Shown: piece after piece, positions 11,801 to 25,000 of the stretch
Layout: the number at the start of each line of letters is the position of its first letter
Numbering within the stretch: position 1 is the first letter of the stretch
Origin: Panulirus ornatus
Lineage: Eukaryota; Arthropoda; Malacostraca; Decapoda; Palinuridae
Assembly (NCBI RefSeq): GCF_036320965.1
Contig: NC_092242.1
Span: 65,578,520-65,642,519, forward strand
Length of the DNA stretch: 64,000 nt
Reading direction: 5' to 3'
Made by a program: the position numbers and the translations under genes
Notes under the pieces: model-generated
Databases searched by the model: none
Told to the model about the DNA's origin: nothing
What the model saw: only the letters and a program-made list of their open reading frames with translations

Positions 11801-14663
11801 CACCGTGGTGCACACACACACACACACAGTCCCCTTTCTCGCGAGACTTACCGTCGTTTGCGTCCTGAAAAATACTGGCCTGGTGGTTCCTGGAATGAAA
11901 TCGACGCCTTCTCTCAAAACCCGTGGTAGTGAGAGATTAGAAAAATCTCCGGCGACGGCCATGAATGAGTAGAATGGATGGAAAATGATCTGGAAACATC
12001 AGGTGCCATAGTTAGAAAACGGTGGAGGCCAAGCCCTGGATGGCGGAGTAGGGCAGTTGTACGACGCCGGCTCCGTGAATGTTGCCAGTCTACCATTTTC
12101 TCAATAATTCGGACTGAGCCGTTCTGTGTGTGGGGAAAGTATCGTTTCAAAGAAGAGAGAATTCGTGAATGACAAGTGTTAAATGGCTTTAGATGTATTT
12201 TATCGCTATGGATTACGGATTACTGTGTAGTGAAGAGTCAATGCGTGTAAGACTAGAGTGGCAAGATCCATCTATGAGCGGTGTTTTTAGGATAATTATA
12301 TGTTAGCGTTTCGAAATGTTTCGTCCATTGGCACCCAGGGACGATGCGTGGATGACTTCAAGCGTAACAGTTCTGTGGAAGTGGTAGGTAACTGCATTGT
12401 AGCATGTAGGTGGATTAGTATAGGGAGCCTGGTTTAACATGGTGATACGTTAGTCAGGAAGCTGTACATATTTTCTTTTTAAGACATTGCCATAATTCCC
12501 ATTTTATTTACTGTGATGCCAAACTTGCCGCCTGTTGGTTGCTTTCGCGGAATCTCTTAAGTATCAAAGTTAGCAATTTTTTTTTGTAGTCTTGTGCCTC
12601 GTAATCTTGCCAAAGTGAAAAGCATCCGAAGAGTAGATCTTTATCTTCATGCTTTGAAGTCGTGTGTGTGTGGACTGATTCCAGAAATCATTTTACCTTG
12701 ATACTCTCAATCTCTTTCAAAAACACTATAATATTTGCTGTGTGGGGTAGGGCACCTACGACAGTTTCTCGGGATCCTTTTTATTTTTCTCCAGAATGTG
12801 TAGTGCTCTATCTATAGGTGTGTTGTCTTTGTGTAACGACAGTTTTTTTTAAGGAGTCTGGTGTCGGGGAAAGAGTGCAAGGTATGTTTTTAAATGGCCT
12901 TCCAGAAATCGTATGGTAATGCGGTGAGAAAGGGGGATTTAAAAAGGAGTCTTCGTACTCTGAAAAGGCACATTTTTATATCTTCACTAAAGGAATATCA
13001 TTAGATTGTTACGATGAACAGGACCATAGTTTTGGGGAATAAAATGATACACAAATCCGACTGGGTAAGACTGTTTACATTTGATGACCCTTTAACTTGC
13101 ACACCTCTGCCAGGCGTATGAATTTTATTTTTTTTTTTTTTGAGAAGGGTATATAGTAATTTTTCACTTGGTTTTGTCTCGATGTGATTACTGATGGTTT
13201 TCATGAAATTTCTACTGTAAGGGTGAAAACCATGAGAAATTTCTGCTTTAGGGGAGATTCCTTCAAAATGTTACAACCTAACAGTAGTTCGCAGATCTCT
13301 TACGGGTGTCTTTAACATCTTCACATACCAGCGTTAAGAAAAAGCTTAGCCCTGTAAAACGATACTTGTAGTCTATGACGGTATATTTCGCCTTGGGGTA
13401 AAGGCGACCAGTTTAGGAATTTTTCATACGAAGGCGACGTCTTTGAATGTCTGGTCAATAGCCTCAAAATTGGTAGTTTGTCGGCTCTCTGAATAATGCC
13501 TCTTGTTGCCTTTATAGTTTCTTTCATCTGGCAAACCATGAGTGTCCTCGTCTGTAATTCTTAAGAGGGTATTGAAATTTGCAGTACTTAATTTACGTTT
13601 TTTTATGGAAACTAAAGAATTGATTCCCGTATTTCACTGATGGATTATATTTCCTTTTCCCTGTGTCTCTTAGACATTTCGAGTTTGTCAGTACCTTCGA
13701 CAGGGGTTTCTCTTCAGTACTTGAGAACTGTGGATCTCGCGTTTTCCAGACACCTCCATTGGGTAGCATTTTACTAAGCGTTCCTAACCGCGATTCGTTC
13801 ATTCATGGGCCGCTTAGGGTCGAGCATATGGCTTCAAATCCTCGTTTCGGCAGCCTGTCCACAACCAACCAATAGTTGTTCATCACCCCAGAGAGGTTTG
13901 TTGATAAAATGGGTACCTAGCTCAGGCAGGACATTATATATATTCTAACCCTAAGATGGCTTCGATTCGGACTTCGGTTACCAGTGCCGTTTCGGCTAAC
14001 ATAAAGACACGCGGCCCGTGGCATTCTTGAATTTTTTTTTTTTTTTTTTTGTAACCTCTTTTAGAGGTTGTGCATTTAACCACTAAAGGTCAGGCTACTG
14101 GGTTGGGTCGTTGTACGATCAAGCTGTTGGAAGCCGCAGCCCGCGGGTCAACCTAGTCCCACAGTCTGGTACACTTGTGTGAAGTAGTTGAAAGGTCTCG
14201 GACCCTGAGTGTTTGTGTTCACTAAGGTGTTGAAAGATTTCAGGCTTCGTGTATTTAAGGTCGCTCTCTTTTGTGCCTGTTGCACCTTCAAATACCAGAG
14301 GAAGTATTTTCCAACCCACCCGTCCTTCTACCCTGTAAAAGTGCTCTTTCATAGCATTTTTGTTCTTGCATCTACCTGCTATTGCTCAAAGGAGTGTTCT
14401 ATCTCGTGGGTAAAAATTTATTTCTTATTTTCACTTTTTCGAAGTATTTAATAACAAAAGCTTGTTGGGGAAACTAATCCTCATCTCTGTGCAACTTTCG
14501 TATCTCATTTTTTAAACATTTTTTTCTAGTTTACATGTAGTCTATGTAATCGCAATAAAGTGGCCTGTTAATCCTTACTGTCTTGAGTTTCTTTAAATGT
14601 TAGGCTATAGTTATGAATTATCGGTCATGTTTTTGTCTTTACTAACCTACAAAACTCTTTCAG
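8885..14663. other. No gene recognised; upstream region or long first intron of gene A
   Basis: Reading both strands I see no conserved domain or convincing exon. A 33 bp direct repeat (GACTGGACAGCCTGGAGGGG) occurs near 10882 and 10917. Short (TG)n and (CA)n runs lie near 11680 and 11812. Minus-strand frames between about 13300 and 13870 are interrupted and unrecognised; they may be a decayed element. Confidence 0.5.
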
Positions 14664-14832
14664 AGCAGTAGCAGAGGCGGCTAACGAGAGGCAGTGCAGC
14701 AGGAACTGGGAAACGATGGAGGAGGATGAGCTGCAACAGGCAGGACCACAGGTCGTAGTTGTTCAACAGCCAGTTGTTGCTCGCAGGCGAACTGAGGATC
14801 TACTGCCCCCACATCTACGAAGAGGGTTAAAG
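14664..14832 (+). CDS. Gene A exon 1 (5' UTR part plus first 39 codons)
   Basis: A pyrimidine-rich acceptor ending in CTTTCAG at 14657-14663 precedes this exon, so at least one upstream non-coding exon probably exists. The ATG at 14716 is chosen because it opens the frame holding the PQVVVVQQPVV motif and aligns with starts in genes B and C. The donor is AAG then GTAATT after 14832, phase 0. Confidence 0.78.
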
Positions 14833-16536
14833 GTAATTAACATTTGATACCCTACAAAATATAAACTATTTGAAAGATTAAGTGACTTGAAACCCCCAAC
14901 TGGAAAGTGTACCTCTAGGGTGTAGGAGCATTGAACCCTCTTAGTTCAACAGATCGTACAAGTCCAGTTCCTATGGAAAATTTTTGAAGTATACCAGTGG
15001 GCGTAAGGCCGACCTATGCACGGCATGCCTTTTGCGACGCCCAACCGTGTGATACGTCTCTGATGAACAGTCCGGGTAAGGAGCTCTGCTACACTTGTAA
15101 GACCCCCCTCCCTCTTTGGAACTTCCTAGACTGTCGTTAAGTTTTTATTCATGACTTACACGAGACTGATAACTGGAGGCCTGATTGGCCCACAACTGGG
15201 TTGTCTGGTCTATCGCAGATTCCCGGCTCATGCATATTATCCTTGCACTGTCCTCGTTAACGCTTTCGTTTATGAATTTTATTTCTGGCTTTTTTTCTGA
15301 GTGTACCCGAATTTATAAAATGTTTAAAACTATTCTTGAAGGTATTTATAGTATTAGATTTCACTACGTCTGACGGTACCTTAAGTCTACTCAGTCTACG
15401 TATTTAAAGAGAAGAGATCCAGTCGTTTTGGAATATTCGTATGCCAGATTTCTAAGGGATAGGATCAGTCTTGTCGCCCGTCTTTGTATTTTTTAATTTT
15501 TCTTTTATATAGTTTGGGGACCAAAACTGAACTGCATATTCAATGTGTGGACTTGCTACAAAATAATTTGTTTCTGCTGTCTTGTAATATGTTCTTTGCT
15601 TTGAAACCTAACATTTGGTTTTATTTTTTTATTTGCTGCTTGACACTGTTTAATGTACTTAAGATTATGGCCAATTCTTGAGGTAATCTTTATAATAAGT
15701 TGGAGAATTTTCATGGTTTGTATTCGTAATGTATTATTCTCGAAAATGCATAAATTTACACTTTTCTACATCAAACTTCATACGCAATCTGTCTGACCAC
15801 TCTGCTAGTAAGGCGAGATCTCTCTGAATAATTTGTCCCGCCTGTTTACAGCTCTACCTCCTAGTTTGGTATCGTTAACAGTTTTGGAGATCTTGGATAC
15901 AAGTGATCTAGGTCATTAATGTATATTAGGGGAATTGGGCCTAGGAGCTACCCCTGTGGCACACCACTCTGTGCAATTAGTCGTGTTACATTTCAACAAG
16001 GTACCAGGCTAATGCCATTCTCTTTACACGGTTTCATGACCTCTGTATCTTCCACAAACATGTTCAGGTAGGAGTCCATACCTTCTGGCAGGCCATTTAG
16101 AATATTTATGGTCCCAGAACCGAACCTTGCGGCACGTATCTAGTGACCTCATTCCATTTAGATATGGCCCCCCTGTCCGATATCGTCTTAGACGAAGATA
16201 ATTGTTTAAAGTGCCTTCTTGTTTATGTGTTTAAGATCTCTAGGAGTGCGTCCTATCGGACAGATATCTGAGTTTTTTGTGTGCACGAAATCTTGCTTGC
16301 ATAGCATACCCACTTGTTTTCAAAACTGCCGTCGTTTTATCCACACCTTCTGTAACGACATTGTCACTGACGTTAGTGTATCTTGTTACAGATGAGTAAC
16401 GGCTGCACAATCCCGGGAACTTCCATTGTTGTCCTGGGTGTTGGAGGGTTTCTGGTCCTGCTCTTGGGCATGGTAATGTTCTCCAGGATTGATGACTTGT
16501 TGGCATTCGGACTTGGCATGCTAATCCTTGGAGGTA

Positions 16537-16611
<75 letters not shown>

Positions 16612-17560
16612 ACTACTACTATTACCACATGTACGATCGGTGTCCTTTGGACCAAGTTGTTGGGTTATTTTTGGAGCCACATCCTCTCGTCGAGTACAAG
16701 GGGAGAGACTTAAAAAGTAACGGTTAGTATATGGAGCAATCGACAGACGTGCTGGTTACTGAACCTTCGTCACTGTCCCCCTAAGATAGGGGGACAGTTA
16801 TCAGATCATTGAGGCGAGTATATAAATAGTAGGATACAGGAAACCCAATGTCTTTGAGGTAAATCTTTAATATGGGTGAAATATTTTATTGTACCAATAA
16901 GACTAAGTTTTGGACTTGAAGAGCACTGAGGATACTTCATGCACTTTATTCATAAACGATAACACGTCCTTTGATCTGACGCATGATTCCATGTTATTTA
17001 GAATATAGGGATTTCTTAAGATATTTATTTACGTCCATTTTCCCAAAATAATGTTTGGAAGAATATGGCTGAATTACATATTCACGAAAACCTTCTTCAG
17101 CAGAAATCAAAGGGAATGAAATTTATTATTTTTCCACATTTGTGCAGGTGCTTGTGCCATAACCAGCTGCCGGTTGGGTTTCATCGCTCGTCGGGACTAC
17201 AACGCCTTGCCTCCAGACCATCCAGACCGCATCAAGTACTCCTCCAGGCCAGTGGTTGCTCTCCCCGACCCAGATGTCGGAGTAGGAACCACTACTTATC
17301 AGTTCCCACCCACAGTGCATGAGGTTGACTACCCATCAACCTCGATTGAAGGACAAGAGGCAAGCTGGCCAGCGTCGTCAACTGTAGCACAGGTTAACAA
17401 CCCATCGCCGTTACCGCCACCATCACTTGATGGACGTACGGACCTGTGGAGTCCTACTGCTCCTATATCCTCGCAGCTCATTGAGGACGACCTTCCTCCT
17501 TCGTATGAAGAGGCCATTAGAAATGCACAGTATACACACGTTCCAGGTCAGTTGACTTAG
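14716..17560 (+). CDS. Gene A: two-helix membrane protein with C-terminal PPxY motif (3 coding exons)
   Basis: Joined coding exons 14716-14832, 16392-16533 and 17148-17560 give 672 nt, 223 residues plus TAG. Introns are GT-AG, phase 0 then phase 1, exactly as in genes B and C. Order in the protein: PQVVVVQQPVV at about 11-21; RRGLK at 35-39; NGCTIPG at 42-48; hydrophobic helix about 50-69; short loop with R71, D73, D74; second helix about 75-92; C89 and C94; RRDYNALPPDHPDRIKYS at 101-118; a Pro/Ser-rich tail; DDLPPSYEEA with PPSY at 203-206. The basic patch before helix 1 suggests both ends are cytosolic. PPxY is the class I WW-domain ligand of NEDD4-type ubiquitin ligases and other WW proteins, so a membrane adaptor or trafficking role is inferred, not shown. 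I do not recognise a named family. Conservation across three paralogs makes the gene model strong. The promoter and any 5' non-coding exon are uncertain. Confidence 0.82.
15150..15990 (-). mobile_element. CR1-like LINE fragment, reverse transcriptase 3' part, degraded
   Basis: On the minus strand from about 15975 down I read SGVPQG then LLGPIPLIYINDLD, then in another frame a DTKLGGRAVN block in the position of the ADD box, then DLALLAEWSDRLRMKFDVEK and CKFMHF. Further down, RRATRLILSLRNLAYE matches the typical C-terminal thumb of CR1-type reverse transcriptases. Frameshifts and stops are frequent, so it is inactive. It lies antisense in intron 1 of gene A. Confidence 0.75.
16000..16260 (-). 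mobile_element. Second LINE RT fragment, antisense in gene A intron 1
   Basis: The minus strand reads WNEVTRYVPQGSVLGP followed, after a frameshift, by NGLPEGMDSYLNMFVEDTEV, corresponding to reverse transcriptase motifs B and C (the catalytic ADD is decayed to VEDT). It is a different copy from the adjacent CR1-like piece because the PQG motif occurs in both. A related fragment sits in intron 1 of gene C. Confidence 0.65.
16392..16533 (+). CDS. Gene A exon 2 (membrane hairpin)
   Basis: The acceptor TTGTTACAG ends at 16391 and the donor GAG/GTAAGG follows 16533, phase 1. The exon encodes NGCTIPG and two hydrophobic segments separated by FSRIDD. A (GA)n microsatellite starts within a few bases of the donor. 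Confidence 0.82.
16538..16608. repeat. (GA)n microsatellite next to gene A intron 2 donor
   Basis: A GA tract of about 70 bases begins about 5 bases after GT of the 5' splice site. Flanking sequence downstream (ATTACTACTAC, GGTGTCCTTTGG, TTGTTGGGTT) aligns with the same place in gene C. Confidence 0.97.
16772..16798. repeat. Perfect 12 bp hairpin in gene A intron 2
   Basis: ACTGTCCCCCTA, a 3-base AGA loop, then TAGGGGGACAGT. No T-tract or known element family recognised. Confidence 0.85.
17148..17560 (+). CDS. Gene A exon 3 (conserved DHPDRIKYS block and PPxY tail)
   Basis: The acceptor TTTGTGCAG ends at 17147. The exon completes a split glycine codon, then encodes two cysteines, the RRDYNALPPDHPDRIKYS block, a Pro/Ser/Thr-rich linker and the terminal DDLPPSYEEAIRN segment before TAG at 17558. 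The PPSY tetrapeptide and surrounding acidic residues match genes B and C. Confidence 0.83.
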
Positions 17561-20500
17561 TGTAATAGAACTCTTTTCCTTAAAACGTTTGCAAGTAGGG
17601 AACTCTATATATTCCTTACAAGAACGTAGGATCGGATTGACAGGACATGGTAGGACGTGTTTACCACGAGGAGAATCTCTGGTAGTGAAATATTCCGTAT
17701 CTAGCTCAGTTTTGGCCTTCGGGGGCTTGTATACTCTCCGTCGCCCCATGCCATCGGGAAGGCTTAGCCTAGAGTTCCGCCCACCTTGCATGCGGTACTT
17801 GAGAAATACCTTTTCTCGGTCATTTCTCTAAACAGTCCTGTTGAGTATGCCGAAGAGCTGTATTGGAGCTCCTGCCTATGCAGACTTGAAATTGCCAATT
17901 TGTATAGTACGGAGAAGGGACTCGGAAGGTTTCTATTGATTGTGCATAACAATGCTAGATTTATTTATTTTCTCTACTGTGCGGGGTGAGAGCATGCATT
18001 TTTATGAAGTGTACAAAGTAGCTATTGTAGACATTAGGTCTAACGACCGCCTCTCCCATAAGCATAGGGGTATAATTTATTCCTCGGGACGTAGTGATAT
18101 TCCCCCATAATTTTCCCTTCTGGAGAAGTGGTTTCCCACTAAAGACTTCTATATGCTGGTTAGAGGTGGTTTTATCCTCGTGTGCACATCTTGGTGTCTA
18201 TTATATAGGTAAACAAGTTCGTACCCATATATAATATGCGTGTGCGCGCGCAAAAAAGTACAGATGCGAGTGTACACGAGATGCAATTATGAAACTGAGC
18301 GAAATCAGAAAATGCAAAGTCCCGAGCGCTTTCGTGTAATTGTTAGGACCGAGTACAAATCGTAGCCAGAATATAACATACCAGCCACCACTAGGCGGAG
18401 CAGGCAAACGAATTAACAGGTGAAGGTCACGAGTAATTGAGGTGAGATTGTCGAGGATGACTTGTGGCCTAATCCCTTCACTTTACTGATTTACGACTGC
18501 CAGTGGCGGCTGGTATATTGTACTCCGGCTCCATCCTTCCGTACTCTCTTGACGATGAAATTATACGAGTGTTTGAAACTTCGGGTTTTTCGTTTCCTTG
18601 TGGGTTTTTCCCTGCATTTGTTAACCAATATGGATAACTTTCTACTGCTCTCTGAACTTGCTGACAAGGGCTGTATCCCTGCTTATAATTTCCCCAGATC
18701 TTCCTGTTGGCCACTGGACACACGTTTTCATACAGTAATGAACGTTATCGGTGCTTTTTTTTTTTTTTTCGGTTTAGTGGTTACCACATTTGTACAAAAC
18801 TTATTAAGATCCTTTTTTAAATTCGCCACACCAAGCATCCAGGCAAATTATGCCCAAGACATTAGGTCTGTATTAAGTCTCGAGTGCACTTTCCTGTATT
18901 GCTTTTTCAGGGAAGACTAGGAATGACACCAAGTCTTCCTTAAAGATGTAATACACGGAAGTGCACACGAGACTTGTTTCATTGTTCCTCTTGGTTAGCA
19001 TGTGACTATGTAAAAAATACTAATATAAAACTTTTATAAAACTACTTTACTGATGCAATTTTGATAAAATATCCATCCAACTTTCATCTTTTCTTAATGC
19101 CTTTGATTTGAAGAGCCAATTGATGTTTATCCAAGAGGTGGAATTCTTTCTCTCGAGATTTTACTAGAGAAACCATGAATTATATACATAAAGCGACACA
19201 GATGGTACGAGACAAATTAAAGGCCATACCTGGTGTATGAGCAAAGAATAAGAGAAAATGAATGTTGAGAATTGGTTAGGGCTGTGCATTTAAACGCAGA
19301 AAGGATGTAGGAAGAGGGATAAGACTAGCGTGACTAGGTGTAGGAAGAGGGAAAAGACTAGTGGGACTAACTAAACTTAATGTGGAAAGCAACGGTGTGG
19401 CTTGTCCCGGAATCCAAACCATGGTGGTTGGGAGCTGAATTGATCAAAAAAGTTTCCCTGAAAAATTCCCTGCCATTTTCTGTCCTTTCTAGTAACAGAT
19501 TATCTTAAAAACGAACTTTCACCATTTTTACATCATTTAATAGTGTTTAGAAAGCTTTTCCCTTTTTCTCTTTAGCTGTAATAGATAATCTTAAAAACAA
19601 AGTTGGGAGCCTCAGGACCTAAACTATGGTGGTTGGGATTTATTACAAATCTCTTTAAGAATCCGGCGACCCTGTGATAGATCGGGAAAAGGGCCATAGC
19701 ATTTTTTTTTTTTTTGAGACGAAAGGCATGATGCATGGAGAATCAGAGGCTTTTTGGGACTATTCTCGCCATTTAGGATGGAGGACTAAGAACCACTTGG
19801 ATACGCGAGTAGTACTCCATACAAAATGGAATGAAATCTTTAAAGAAAAAATAATAGAGGCTGGTTACAAATGACGGCGCCTTATGCAAGGCGCCCTGGG
19901 GTTTCTGACACAAGCATGAATGGCTGTCTCGGCCTGCCATGAGTCAGTATCGACTACCGAGGATGATCAAGGCACAGTCGGTCGTTCACCTCGACCCATC
20001 GAATACTCGTGGAGGAAGTGACGTACACCACAGTTGCCACCGTCACCTCCTGAGGTGTGTGTATATGTCGTTCAACACTACCAAAGCCACCCAGCAAGAA
20101 GGAGCTGATATATACAGGTGGAACTTTATGCAAATGTGACCGAGAACTGCAATAGAAAATAGAAATGAAATAATCGAAATGTAATTGATAAATAATCTAA
20201 ATGTAATTGATGAAATAATCGAAATGTAACTGAAATGAAATAATCTAAACAGAGAACTAGAATAATCGAAATGTAACTGATAAAACTGAAAGAACCGTAG
20301 TAGTAGGTTACATGTTTTACAGCTTTTCATAAATGAAGGCGGGTACAACACTTTTATGGGAACGTGCACACAGCCGAGGGAATCCTGCTTGTGGTTCCTG
20401 GAAGTAGAGTTGTGGAAGACCTTGGACATGCGAGCTCAGTAGTTGGACGACAACGTCTAGTGAGCATCACACCCTTGCGCACTCGTCGGAATCATTTGGA

Positions 20501-21832
20501 GTTTGTGCCATCGTACTGGCCTGGTCGTGGTTTCCTGTTAAGGTGGCTCGGTCGCCTGATATCGTGCGAGCAAACGAGTGAAAGAAAATCCACAGTGAAG
20601 GAACTGTTTGTTGGGAATTACAGAAAATGTTTTAAAAAGTTCAGGCAAGAATATGGCGGTGGCGACAGCATGACGATAGCCGTCTGAAAGTTGCCGATTT
20701 CGTATTTTATTTTCTAAATTTAGTGACTGAAAACGAATAGAAAAGACTTGCTTATTCCAGGGGTGGAATAACATGCATCATTGACAAGTGTGAATATAAG
20801 TTTACTAGAAAGATCTGCGGTGATATTGAATTATTTTTTTTTCCTTTCGTAGTGCAGAACTGGACGTTTGTAACCCTAAATTTGGCAACGTATAACAGTG
20901 GGCGGTGTCGTAAGGTACCATAACAGATTTCCTAAATGTTTCGTCTATAGCTATTCACATTCCGAGCAGGATGAATCAATGGATGTGGTATGTAAAGCTT
21001 TTTATTTTTTTTTGCCTTTGCATCGGAGTAAATAAAGAAGTTATTAAATCCATACGTTGTCTTTAGAACCGATTCTCCCTCGCTTAATTTTTTTTTTAAG
21101 TTAGCGTCTGATTACGTAACGGAAGGGAGGCCGCTAGGAAAGTCTCCCATGCTCCTTGGGAATACCGCGAAATCTATGCTCTGTCCTTGGCTAATGTAGC
21201 GAAATCTCGCTAGAAACACTTCTCCTCCGTTCGTGTAGTGAATGTTAAACAACCACTGTCTGCTGGGCAGGTGTTGCCGGCACTACTCGCTGTGTAAGTG
21301 GTAGGGGATTGAAGACTGTTGCAGAAGTGAAACTGCACCAAAGTGGTTGTACATGATTTACTCCCTTGGCCACAGGGTTACAGTCTGTTCTTTCTGGGTC
21401 ACCCACACGTAGGCTGCTGCCAATTCCGCAAACATGTACTCGCTTTCTCTCTTCTCTCTCTCCAGTACACAACACGTAGGCGAGTAATTTGATTCAACTT
21501 CGCAACTTTTTTTTTTCTTGATGTGTGGTAAGCCCTATCACACGTACATAAACGCCACTACCCTGTAATGGTCAAATCCTCAGAATACACTTAAATTCTC
21601 TGAGTCTTTCCCCAATATTGATGTAATTACCCATTTGCAAGGGAAGTCATGTCTACGCTCATGGTGCCCACATTTCTTTATCATACTACTTAATCGTCGA
21701 GCACATCTGAGTTTATTGGTTTACATACCATGTATGCGAATGAGGTATTTCTTATGTTTCTAAGCGCTACTTTGTGAACGCGAGAAACTAGTATGAAATC
21801 GATAAAATTAACGATTAACTGTGATATTTCAG
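17561..21832. other. Intergenic/3' flank of gene A and upstream of gene B; no gene recognised
   Basis: No convincing coding sequence. Paired degenerate duplications occur at 19304-19375 (GTAGGAAGAGGGATAAGACT twice) and at 19410-19640 (AAACCATGGTGGTTGGGA and TTATCTTAAAAAC, each twice). A minisatellite lies at 20153-20285. No AATAAA signal stands out close to the gene A stop codon. Confidence 0.5.
20153..20285 (+). repeat. AT-rich minisatellite, unit about 25 bp
   Basis: The unit TGAAATAATCGAAATGTAAC and close variants recurs about five times. Confidence 0.8.
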
Positions 21833-22012
21833 AGGCTTTCTACGAAACTACGAGCTGACTGAAGTACATAAAAGCAGAAGTAATCGGAAACAATGCAGCA
21901 GGAAGAGCAGCAAGACCGGCCAGCACCGCAAGTCATAGTCATACAACAGCCTGTTATGGTAGACAGTCGGAGCCTAAATAGATGCAACCCGTATTTACAA
22001 AGAGGAGTCAAG
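21833..22012 (+). CDS. Gene B exon 1 (5' UTR part plus first 40 codons)
   Basis: The acceptor GATATTTCAG ends at 21832, and about 60 untranslated bases lead to the ATG at 21893. The encoded start MQQEEQQDRPAPQVIVIQQP is Gln/Glu rich. The donor AAG/GTAAGC after 22012 is strong, phase 0. Confidence 0.77.
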
Positions 22013-25000
22013 GTAAGCACTGCACTCGCTAAGGTGCATTCACTCAACCCCCATTGAAAGGTTTTCCTTACAGACGAGGATGACTGAACCTATAGTATGT
22101 GGGGAACCCCTTTATATATGAGAAATACTTAGAAAAGCAAATGGATTTGTATGTAGCATTTATGGATCTGGAGAAGGCATATGATAGAGTTAAGAGATGC
22201 TCTGTGGAAGGTACTAAGAATATATGGTGTGGGAGGCAAGTTGTTAGAAGCAGTGAAGTTTTTATCGAGGATGTAAGGCATGTGTACGTGTAGGAAGAGA
22301 GGAAAGTGATTGGTTCTCAGTGAATGTAGGTGTTCGGCAGGGGTGTGTGATGTCTCCATGGTTGTTTAATTTGTTTATGGATGGGGTAACAACCCCATCC
22401 ATAAACAAATGGAGGTGAATGCAAGAGTTTTGGAAAGAGGGTCAAGTATGCAGTCTGTTGGGGATGAGAGAGCTTGGGAAGTGAGTCAGTTGTTGTTCGC
22501 TGATGATACAGCGCTGGTGGCTGATTCATGTGAGAAACTGCAGAAGCTGGTGACTGATTTTGGTAAAGTGTGTGAAAGAAGTTAAGAGTAAATGTGAATA
22601 AGAGCAAGGTTATTAGGTACAGTAGGGTTGAGGGTCAAGTCAATTGGGAGGTAAGTTTGAATGGAGAAAAACTGGAGGAAGTAAAGTTTTACATATCTAG
22701 GAGTGGATCTGGCAGCGGATGGAACCATAGAAGCGGAAGTGAATCATAGGGTGGGGGAGGGGGCGAAAATCCTGGGAGCCTTGAAGAATGTGTGGAAGTC
22801 GAGAACATTATCTCGGAAAGCAAAAATGGGTATGTTTGAAGGAATAGTGGTTCCCACTATGTTTTATGGTTGCGAGGCGTGGGCTATGGATAGAGTTGTG
22901 CGCAGGAGGGTGGATGTGCTGGAAATGAGATGTTTGAGGACAATGTGGTGTGAGGTGGTCTGATCGAGTAAGTAATATAAGGGTAAGAGAGATGTGTGGA
23001 AATAAGAAGAGCGTGGTTGAGAGAGCAGAAGAGGGTGTTTTGAAATGGTTTGGGCACATGGAGAGAATGAGTGAGGAAAGATTGACCAAGAGGATATATG
23101 TCGGAGGTGGAGGGAACGAGGAGAAGTAGGAGACCAAATTGGAGGTGGAAAGATGGAGTGAAAGATTTTGAGTGATCGGGGCCTGAACATGCAGGAGGGT
23201 GAAAGGCGGGCAAGGAATAGTTAATTGGATCGATGTGGTATACCGGGGTCGACGTGATGTCAATGGATTGAATCAGGGCATCTTGTTCAAGATTCGTTGT
23301 TGAGATATCGGTTCATCAGTGTTTGGTTTGCAGTATGAAGTGTAATGCTTCGACAAGGTAATTTGATCTCCAGTAGCAATACTTTTCATTTGGAATGACC
23401 AGACCTGTGGGCACAGTTGAGATCCTCTGGTGCAAGTCTAAAATCTTCGATTAGAGAGACCTGCTCACAGGCAGTAAGATAGGGATGAATAGTTCAGATT
23501 TTGTTGGCTCGTTTGAGTAAAAATTTTTAGATGTCCGGAGGTCCTTCCTTATGAGTACCGTAACGAATGTAGATGTGTTTAATGATCATGTTTTAACATT
23601 TATTTGTATAGATGGGAGAGGGTGGCCACGGTCCTCTTTTCGTTGCAGCTCCACACACATCTCCCTCATGCATTTATGTGAAGAAAATTTAATATTTTTT
23701 AACTGACCAAAGTATTTAATTTCCCTTAGTCCTTCATGAGAGATTACTCTTCTGAGCCCGAAATGAAACCAACCGCAAGACCTCTTTCACTGTCCTTCCA
23801 TGTGTGCAAGACTTCGTCTAACCTGTTTATTCCCTTTCCTATCCACGATTTTTCCCCACTTTCCTGAATGACTCGAGCAGCTGTTGCAATCGCTAATAGC
23901 GAATATACAGGTCTCTCTCTACCATTTCGCAGTCCCAGTTACTTCCCACCTGATCCATAATGTTAGCACCACTACCAAGCTCTGATGAATGATTCAGCCT
24001 CGTTTCGAAAATCATTTACATGAAAAAGAACCAGTCGTGTCCCCACACTGTGGTAAATCAGTTTCCCTTTCCCAGTCTCCTTTCGTATTGATCACTATGA
24101 CGTTTGTCCCTTTTCCATTCCTTTGTCTGGCGTATATGCATAAATCTTTTGCATATGTGGTGAAATTTCATCAGGACCATGAGTCCTGTATGGAGCATGA
24201 CCATTCAGTATTATGTCTTTTCTATATCTCATTGTCGTGCGTCATCTGCAAGAGCTAGTATTTGTTGAATGAAATCGGGCATGCACAGATTGTCACTTCA
24301 AACTGCCTTTGCTTTGTTCCTTTTCCTGTAAACTCGACATGGTTACTAACATTTGAATGCTTCCGTTTACAGTTTAGCAACGGCTGCAGGTGTCCGGGAT
24401 TCCTCTTCATATTAGCAGGAACTTTTGGATTCTTCTTCCTCTACGTAGGCCTCATAATAACCTTCGTTATCGGGAATGGCGCGATGGCGATAGGCATCAT
24501 CTTAATACTTGTTGGAGGTAAGGTTCCAGAGAGAGGGAGGTTGTGTTGTCTGGCTATAGAGGGTAGAGTGTGAGGTATCATCTGGGGTGAGGGTCACTTG
24601 GATGGCATTGATGTGTAGGTAAACAATTGCTTATTTTGGAGAGAATTATTACCAACCCCATCAAAGGCTGGTGTCAAGATGAAATTATTGGATTAGTCAG
24701 GAACCATTTAGTTCGAGTCCAACGAGAGAGAATAGAGGTAATGGATGGTGTATTTAGTAATAAACAGACTTGCTGATTACCGAGCCTTCGTCACGGAGGG
24801 GGGTATTAATAAAGTCCAAAGAGACAGTTTATAAAAGTTATTAGATCACTATGTAATTATGCCGTTATATAGACAGTGGGAATACCTGGCTTAAAAAGCG
24901 AGATATACATAAGTATACGTATATAAGTAGGAGAGATGGCCAGAGAGCGTTATTGGATTACGTGTTGACAGGCGCGCGAAAGAGACTTTTGGATGTTAAT

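Noticed and set aside
19674..19874. 66-residue frame with WDYSRHLGWRTKNHL segment
   Set aside because: Short, preceded by a poly-T tract, no splice sites or recognisable family.
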